NCBI RefSeq assembly: GCF_000003605.2
Contig: NW_003130854.1
Coordinates: forward strand, 2,955,976 to 3,004,388
Direction of reading: 5' to 3'
DNA from: Saccoglossus kowalevskii
Lineage: Eukaryota > Hemichordata > Enteropneusta > Harrimaniidae
Length of the DNA stretch: 48,413 nucleotides
Made by a program: the position numbers and the translations under genes. The notes beneath the pieces were generated by a model, which did not search any database, was not told the origin of the DNA, and was given only the letters and a program-made list of their open reading frames with translations. This document shows, in pieces, positions 46,208 through 48,413 of the stretch (positions are counted from its first letter, which is position 1; each line of letters begins with the position of its first letter).

Positions 46208-46820
46208 TCAAATTATAATAATGCATAACTTATAATTAAATTAAAATTTAGATGATTTCTTGCAGTATTTGTTTTCTGTAGTCAATTATTCAATGAAAAG
46301 GTAACGAGCAAGTAGTAAACATTTGCAAGCAAAAGCCAGATCCAGATTAGAAATGACCTAGAACTAGTCTTAATCCTTCTATTAACTGAAATCGGCAAAT
46401 ACATCATTTTGCGATATTACAAAGAATTAGACAAACACAGAAATAAAACGATTTCCAACTGCAGTGAATCACTTGCGAACTCAAAGTTGCGCTGATCACT
46501 GTCCGAATTTTTCTTTTATTTATGTTGAGACAATTTTACATTATAGTTGTAGCTAACAAAAAACTACACTGCAAATGAAACATCTTAAATGCTGTATTGC
46601 ATTTGAACATGGTATTTGGTGCTCAGTTATTCCTGTAAAAACACTATATTTTAAAAATGAACTAACAATCAACAAAATACTTGCATAGAAACAATATGCG
46701 AATTCCTGTAAAAACAAGAAAAGAAGAAACCAAATGAAACTACCGGTAACTGACTTAAATAAAAATTAATTAGAAAATCGAGAAAAATGTTGCTTTATGG
46801 CATCATCTTTGTCGGGTCTT
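46208..46820. other. Spacer between two convergent genes
   Basis: 613 bp of AT-rich sequence between the stop of the P2X7-like frame and the stop of the Kolobok-like gene. Nothing recognised. Confidence 0.4.
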
Positions 46821-47576
46821 TCATATCCACCTGCATAGATTTGATGGAGGTTTCATCTCATCAGTATCACTGGTGTTGTCTTCAACTACATTGTATAGCT
46901 CTTCATACAGCATATCAATATAGTCTGTGAAAAAAAGATCAGGGGTTTACTGTTAACAAAAATGAGAGAGGGTAGAACTTTTGTGCAAAATATTTGTTTT
47001 TCTTTCACTTAGTGTTTTTTGTGTTTGTGGATATTTTGTTATCTAACGTGTGAGATTTTTTTCTGTAATTTTTTTTTTTCAAATGACCAACTAAAGAAAT
47101 CAGGTTATAAGGATTACAGTACTTACCAAATGTGCTTCTAGTTGTTATTGGTACCACTGAGTAACCACCATACTTAAATTTGGGATACCTAATTGCATAC
47201 TGCAGTTCTCCATCTTCATTCATTGCCTGGTCTTTGTTTGAATTTTCATTGAAATGCAGATATAACCTGATATAACAAAGGACACATTCAATAAGTCTCT
47301 ATTTTCGGATTTCATCAAAACAGGAACTAAAAAAAATATCTGTAATAAGCAACTGTGTGCTATAATTATACAGTACCGGTATGTACTAGGGAAATATACG
47401 TATACCTTGCCTTCATAACGTTGTATGAAAAATGACTCATCTTTGGAGCAAAATGGTTAATTAGGCTGTGATATCCTTCGATTGCAGACGTTTGCCCATG
47501 GGGGATAAATTTAAGATATCCTTCTTCAAAAATTTACTCAGCAGAATATCGGACAGTTTTTCAAAATCCGCAGTGC
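46821..47576 (-). CDS. C-terminal exons of a Kolobok-like transposase (5' part beyond the right side)
   Basis: Exons 47,576-47,406, 47,266-47,127 and 46,924-46,821. Junction phases match and the donors are GTATAC and GTAAGT. The first reads FEKLSDILLSKFLKKDI then LSP. After a one-base frame change comes HGQTSAIEGYHSLINHFAPK then SHFSYNVMKAR. The second reads LHFNENSNKDQAMNEDGELQ, then YPKFKYGGYSVVPITTRSTF. The third reads DYIDMLYEELYNVVEDN and ends in TGA. Known: Kolobok-type transposases end with a conserved helix holding a Glu (E-x-(Y/F)HS-x-x-x-x-(F/Y)APK), then LA-x-x-(D/H)-x-N, then a K-x-x-x-Y-x-V-x-P tail. The Glu is present. The frame change sits in a run of five Cs (plus strand Gs 47,500-47,504), where one missing base would explain it. 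THAP and the earlier catalytic residues lie outside the window. Confidence 0.65.
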
Positions 47577-48413
47577 CTATCAAAGAACAAGGGTATGTTC
47601 AAGCCTATGCTAGCTGGAAATAGTAACGATAATTAAGCAGTGCAAATGTAATAACACAGATTCACAATCTATATGATATTTTTTTCCCAATATCACGCAT
47701 TTTTATGATACCAAAAATTGCAATATAAATCAACCAATCTTAGATGTTCACCATGCCAACTATTTATTTACATTTCTGAAAATAATCACTGACATGACCT
47801 ACTTGTGCAATTCAAGTCAAAAATGAAAAAGTCAGCCATGTTGAATCAAAACAAATCCACTATGTGATATGATGTATAAATTGTGTAAAATATGATTGCA
47901 ATTGGTAAATGCATGACTGAGTTATGGTCTCAGAACAGCATTCTTTTAACAAAATGGTTGGTCATTTTAAATTTATTTTGCATAAAAAATTATATACATC
48001 AAGGTTCAATGAAATTTGTTTATCCAAACTAAGATAAGGTTATAAAAATTAACAGAAATGCTTGTTTTATGTTTTTTTAACATCACAATTATAGCAACCA
48101 TTCAGCCATCCTAAATGTAAGTGTATTAAGTTTGAACATAATTTACAGCTATATTGGAAATATTTCCTAATCTACAAGTTGCATTTTTTTTATTTCTTCA
48201 AAACTGCTACTAAAAGATTGTGAATTGCTTTGTGAAATTCAAAACTCAATGTTAACTGCTCATGAAATGTGATTTTCTTTGTAATTCCTGCCACATATCG
48301 GATAAAAAACACAGATGCAGACATTTATGATTATATAAAAATCTGTGTAAATTTATTTAAAAAATTGAAAAAGCTGGTTGTTGATTTGTTTCCTATTGAA
48401 ACACAATTTTCAG
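47577..48413. other. No recognised gene; probable intron of the Kolobok-like gene
   Basis: AT-rich sequence up to the window edge. No further transposase exon could be recognised on the minus strand. Confidence 0.35.

Overview
This window is eukaryotic and almost certainly from an invertebrate animal, probably marine. It is AT-rich, its genes are split by short GT-AG introns, coding density is low, and it carries relics of element families common in such genomes: ISL2EU with a YqaJ nuclease, Kolobok-like, piggyBac, hAT, an animal Mutator-like group, a Ginger-like integrase, a Penelope-type GIY-YIG domain, non-LTR retrotransposons and a SINE-like tail. A bivalve or another lophotrochozoan is my best guess, but the sequence does not prove it. 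I see no bacterial operons, CRISPR arrays, rRNA or convincing tRNA genes.

Layout. 1-7000: two divergent spliced genes share a short promoter region with a perfect CRE (TGACGTCA). A minus-strand gene starts at 1714 with a C2H2-like finger exon and runs off the left edge. A plus-strand gene of five exons (2197-6995) encodes a 243-residue orphan protein with a coiled coil and an acidic tail. 7000-18,900: a 24-bp minisatellite, then dead elements: Mutator-like (+), piggyBac (-), SINE tail and Penelope-type GIY-YIG fragment (+), a decayed element-associated coding family (+), and hAT (-).

18,888-22,963: an end-to-end ISL2EU transposon with terminal inverted repeats and flanking AT dinucleotides. 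It holds a THAP/DDE transposase (+), a convergent SWIM/YqaJ nuclease (-) and, unexpectedly, a RecQ-type helicase fragment between them. All are mutated. A second, larger RecQ relic lies at 24.6-26 kb.

29-39 kb: a 3' LINE end with a 59-bp internal duplication, a scattered Ginger-like integrase (-), two MITE copies, and long stretches without genes.

39-43.7 kb: a minus-strand LINE reverse transcriptase is split by a 3,093-bp insertion. The insertion has about 70-bp inverted ends and a 4-bp target duplication (ATTG), and removing it rejoins the LINE reading frame. Inside are a minisatellite and two well-formed exons of a protein with a chromatin-reader-like domain, but no transposase that I recognise.

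44.9-47.6 kb: a P2X7-type cysteine-rich gene (+, broken by frameshifts and a 31-bp foldback insertion) faces the C-terminal exons of a Kolobok-like transposase (-). The two may be one two-gene element whose right end lies beyond the window.

Only the leftmost gene pair and the two exons at 42.3-43.0 kb look intact. Most of the rest is element debris of differing ages.
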